Below are positions 6,283 through 7,656 of a stretch of 7,656 nucleotides of DNA, one piece after another (positions within the stretch are counted from its first letter, which is position 1; each line of letters starts with the position of its first letter). The translations under genes and the position numbers were made by a program. Source of the DNA: Acidimicrobiia bacterium. GTDB lineage: Bacteria; Actinomycetota; Acidimicrobiia; UBA5794; JAOTWH01. The stretch lies in assembly GCA_029863035.1 (NCBI GenBank), contig JAOTWH010000105.1:1-7656 (forward strand), given 5' to 3'. Under the pieces are notes generated by a model, which searched no databases, was not told the origin of the DNA, and was given only the letters and a program-made list of their open reading frames with translations.

Positions 6283-7105
6283 GCTACCAGAGGTCGAGAC
6301 CACTCGCCGCGCCTTGGCCGACGTACTCGAAGGCGCCAGGGTCCGTTCGGTCGGAGTGAAGCGGGACCGCATGGTGAGGCGTCAGGCGAGGCCCGGTGAC
6401 TTCGCCGAGCGATTAGTTGGCCGCAAGGTTGAGTCGGTTGGCCGCATCGGAAAATTCCTGATGACTCAGTTGAGCGAAGACCTGACATGGGTAACCCATC
6501 TTGGGATGTCTGGCCGGCTGCGGTTGGTGCCGTCCCCCGAGCCTCAAGAGCCTCACACCAACGTTGTGGTCACCATGAGCTCCGAAATCGACCTTCGCTT
6601 CATCGACCCTCGCACTTTCGGTTTCATGGCAGTGTTCACTCCCCAAGAACTGGAGAGCTCATCGCTGGCGCGACTGGGGCCCGATGCGCTCGACCACCTT
6701 CCCACCGCCAGGTCTTTACAGGGACGCCTGGCCAATCGCACCGCGCCGATAAAGGCGCTGCTCCTGGATCAGAACTTGGTCGCAGGTCTTGGGAACATCT
6801 ACGCCGACGAGGTTCTGCACCGGGCCAGGGTTCGCCCCGATCGCCAGGGCGGATCGCTTGATGCGGGCGAGGTGAAGGCGCTCCGCTCCGCGGTGCGTCC
6901 GGTTCTCAACGCCGGGCTGCGTTGGGGCGGTACCAGCCTTGACGATCTGGCCTACCTGTTGCCAGACGGCAGCGCCGGGCAGTACCTCGACCGGCTCAAG
7001 GTGTACGGACGCGAGGACGAGCCGTGTCGCCGCTGTGGCACGCCGATCCGGCGCACCATGTTGCGAGGCAGGTCGACTCATTGGTGCCCCTCATGTCAGA
7101 AGTAG
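6275..7105 (+). CDS. mutM: Formamidopyrimidine-DNA glycosylase (Fpg/MutM)
   Basis: MutM removes oxidised purines such as 8-oxoguanine and FapyG from DNA and nicks the abasic site (base excision repair). The protein has 276 residues. After removal of Met the N-terminus is PELPEVE, with catalytic Pro2 and Glu3. Lys60 in GRIGKFL matches the catalytic Lys57 of E. coli. The void-filling trio is Met78 (HLGMSG), Arg113 and Phe115 (DPRTFG). The helix-two-turn-helix includes LGNIYADE (172-179). A C-terminal zinc finger has Cys251, 254, 271 and 274. All key residues for Fpg activity are present, so it is Fpg and not the Nei branch. The start is GTG, overlapping the end of rnc by 8 bp, and the gene overlaps acyP by 13 bp. 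Confidence 0.95.
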   Translation: MPELPEVETTRRALADVLEGARVRSVGVKRDRMVRRQARPGDFAERLVGRKVESVGRIGKFLMTQLSEDLTWVTHLGMSGRLRLVPSPEPQEPHTNVVVTMSSEIDLRFIDPRTFGFMAVFTPQELESSSLARLGPDALDHLPTARSLQGRLANRTAPIKALLLDQNLVAGLGNIYADEVLHRARVRPDRQGGSLDAGEVKALRSAVRPVLNAGLRWGGTSLDDLAYLLPDGSAGQYLDRLKVYGREDEPCRRCGTPIRRTMLRGRSTHWCPSCQK

Positions 7106-7374
7106 GCGCTCGCCGTTGTGTTGTTACCGGCCGGGTTCAAGGCGTCGGGTTCCGGTGGTGGGCGAAGCAGGCGGCCGACGAGCTCGGGGTCGCCGGTTGG
7201 GTGCAAAACGGGGCAGGTGGCGAGGTCGAGCTGATGGTTCAGGGCCAGGATGTTGCCGTTGAGGCCTACCTCAAGAGGCTGGCCGACGGACCGCCCATGG
7301 CGGCCGTGGATGACGTGGCTGTGAGTGATGCCGAGGTCGAGGCGGAGCTGGACGGGTTCGAAATCTCGGGTTAG
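7093..7374 (+). CDS. acyP: Acylphosphatase
   Basis: This small cytosolic enzyme hydrolyses the carboxyl-phosphate bond of acyl phosphates. From ATG at 7093 it has 93 residues, the normal acylphosphatase size. The signature VTGRVQGVGFRWW (11-23) contains the phosphate-binding loop and catalytic Arg21; the second signature GWVQNGAGGEVEL (35-47) supplies catalytic Asn39. The ATG lies inside the last codons of mutM, giving a 13-bp overlap. In-frame GTG at 7084 and 7024 lie further inside mutM and would add residues unlike the family. The position between mutM and smc is common in actinobacteria. It might remove stray acyl-phosphate made by PlsX nearby, but that is speculation. Confidence 0.93.
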   Translation: MSEVGARRCVVTGRVQGVGFRWWAKQAADELGVAGWVQNGAGGEVELMVQGQDVAVEAYLKRLADGPPMAAVDDVAVSDAEVEAELDGFEISG

Positions 7375-7413
7375 GGGCGTTTCGGCGCCAGCACGTGATT
7401 GCCACCGCCTCCA

Positions 7414-7434
7414 CTCCCCCGCAAGCGGAGGGAG
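7414..7434 (+). terminator. Hairpin after acyP, possible terminator without T-tract
   Basis: CTCCCCCGC pairs with GCGGAGGGAG, giving about eight or nine base pairs with one bulged A and a tight CAAG loop. The stem is stable but is followed by purine-rich sequence with no T-run on either strand. It is therefore not a standard intrinsic terminator; it could act with Rho, protect an mRNA end, or have no role. Confidence 0.35.
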
Positions 7435-7508
7435 AGAAGAATCGACCGCACGTGGCCTTGGTCCGCGATTGAGCTGTTCTGGGTGATAACCCCGCTCGCG
7501 CAATCCGC

Positions 7509-7533
7509 GCTGGTTTGAGAACGAAAAACTAGC
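7509..7533 (+). other. Imperfect inverted repeat upstream of smc
   Basis: GCTGGTTT (7509-7516) and AAACTAGC (7526-7533) form an eight-pair stem with one G-T wobble and a nine-base loop. It lies about 75-100 bp before smc in AT-rich sequence, where an operator or RNA structure could sit. Function is unknown. Confidence 0.35.
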
Positions 7534-7555
7534 AACGAAAGACGAATAACGATCT
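7521..7555 (+). repeat. Heptad-phased AC(GAA) direct repeat
   Basis: Five consecutive 7-base units each begin with AC: ACGAAAA, ACTAGCA, ACGAAAG, ACGAATA and ACGATCT. Three contain ACGAA. The tract is A-rich in a GC-rich genome and lies just before smc. Phased binding sites or simple low-complexity promoter DNA are both possible. Confidence 0.35.
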
Positions 7556-7586
7556 TTCCCAAATACCCAGTCGAATTAGGGCCGAT

Positions 7587-7595
7587 TGATACCCT
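7587..7595 (+). promoter_or_regulatory. Candidate extended -10 promoter for smc
   Basis: TGATACCCT fits TGN-TANNNT. The expected start point near 7602 would leave only a few bases before the TTG at 7606. No good -35 is visible at 17-18 bp, so support is motif plus position only. Confidence 0.35.
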
Positions 7596-7605
7596 GCGGC
7601 TGGCC

Positions 7606-7656
7606 TTGTTCCTCAAGACGCTCACTCTCGCGGGCTTTAAGTCCTTCGCCGACCGC
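7606..7656 (+). CDS. smc: Chromosome segregation protein SMC (N-terminus, runs off right edge)
   Basis: The last 17 codons read (M)FLKTLTLAGFKSFADR, the conserved first strand of the SMC ATPase head, just before the expected Walker A loop, which lies outside the window. SMC is the condensin ATPase that organises and segregates the chromosome together with ScpA and ScpB. The start is most likely TTG at 7606, giving the usual family N-terminus; no ATG or GTG is in frame nearby and no Shine-Dalgarno is visible. The position after rnc-mutM-acyP agrees with the conserved rnc-smc neighbourhood. The gene is only truncated by the window end. Confidence 0.88.
   Translation, partial: MFLKTLTLAGFKSFADR

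Larger units (their letters stand above)
7375..7605 (+). other. Non-coding gap between acyP and smc
   Basis: This 231-bp gap is by far the longest after recG and has no credible coding frame. Its first third is GC-rich and holds a short GGCG/CGCC hairpin (7376-7389), two GCACGTG sequences (7391-7397 and 7448-7454) and a C-rich/G-rich hairpin. The last 90 bp are AT-rich, with a second hairpin, phased ACGAA repeats and a candidate promoter. It probably separates the upstream operon from smc. Confidence 0.6.

Noticed and set aside
7024..7092. GTG-started upstream extension of acyP
   Set aside because: It adds 23 residues read from within mutM; ATG at 7093 gives the normal acylphosphatase length.
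7414..7434. Hairpin as a normal intrinsic terminator
   Set aside because: There is no T-tract on either side, so it is listed only as a possible terminator with low confidence.
7371..7625. 84-residue minus-strand frame in the acyP-smc gap
   Set aside because: It starts inside smc, matches no family I know, and ends in low-complexity Gly/Arg sequence. The gap looks regulatory.
1..7656. Mobile element, defence island, CRISPR or new gene system
   Set aside because: All genes are conserved housekeeping genes in conserved order. I see no terminal repeats, transposase, integrase, spacer array or composition shift.

Overview
This window is a compact, GC-rich (roughly 60-65% by eye) block of bacterial housekeeping genes. 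It most likely comes from an actinobacterium of an early-branching or uncultured lineage; an Acidimicrobiia-like source is my guess and is not proven. Three observations support this. The L28 fragment has the actinobacterial CxxC form ending in a [12 protein letters not shown] stretch. A SepIVA/DivIVA-like protein, an actinobacterial marker, sits next to coaD. Genes start freely at GTG and TTG, and some promoter -10 motifs lie right against start codons, as in leaderless transcripts.

Layout: the left edge holds the 5' part of rpmB (ribosomal protein L28) on the minus strand. A 77-bp divergent promoter region separates it from a nine-gene plus-strand run: recG, rsmD, coaD, a sepIVA-like gene, yceD (DUF177), rpmF, plsX, rnc, mutM, followed by acyP. 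These genes are packed with 2-16 bp gaps or with 4, 8 or 13 bp overlaps, so most are probably co-transcribed and translationally coupled. An internal -10 motif directly before yceD probably gives yceD-rpmF-plsX and the genes after them their own leaderless transcript. A 231-bp non-coding, partly AT-rich region after acyP carries small hairpins, a heptad-phased repeat and a candidate promoter. It leads into the first 17 codons of smc, which runs off the right edge.

Functionally the block joins replication and repair (RecG fork remodelling, MutM/Fpg excision of oxidised purines, SMC chromosome condensation), ribosome and rRNA work (L28, L32, RsmD, YceD, RNase III), precursor metabolism (CoaD for CoA, PlsX for acyl-phosphate in phospholipid synthesis), and probably septal growth (SepIVA-like). 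The order yceD-rpmF-plsX-rnc-(mutM)-smc is an old conserved bacterial neighbourhood. I found no mobile element, CRISPR array, tRNA, rRNA or defence system, and no convincing novel system. The observations most worth checking are the leaderless internal promoter before yceD, the short SepIVA-like protein, plsX kept in the cluster without fab genes, and the structured region before smc.
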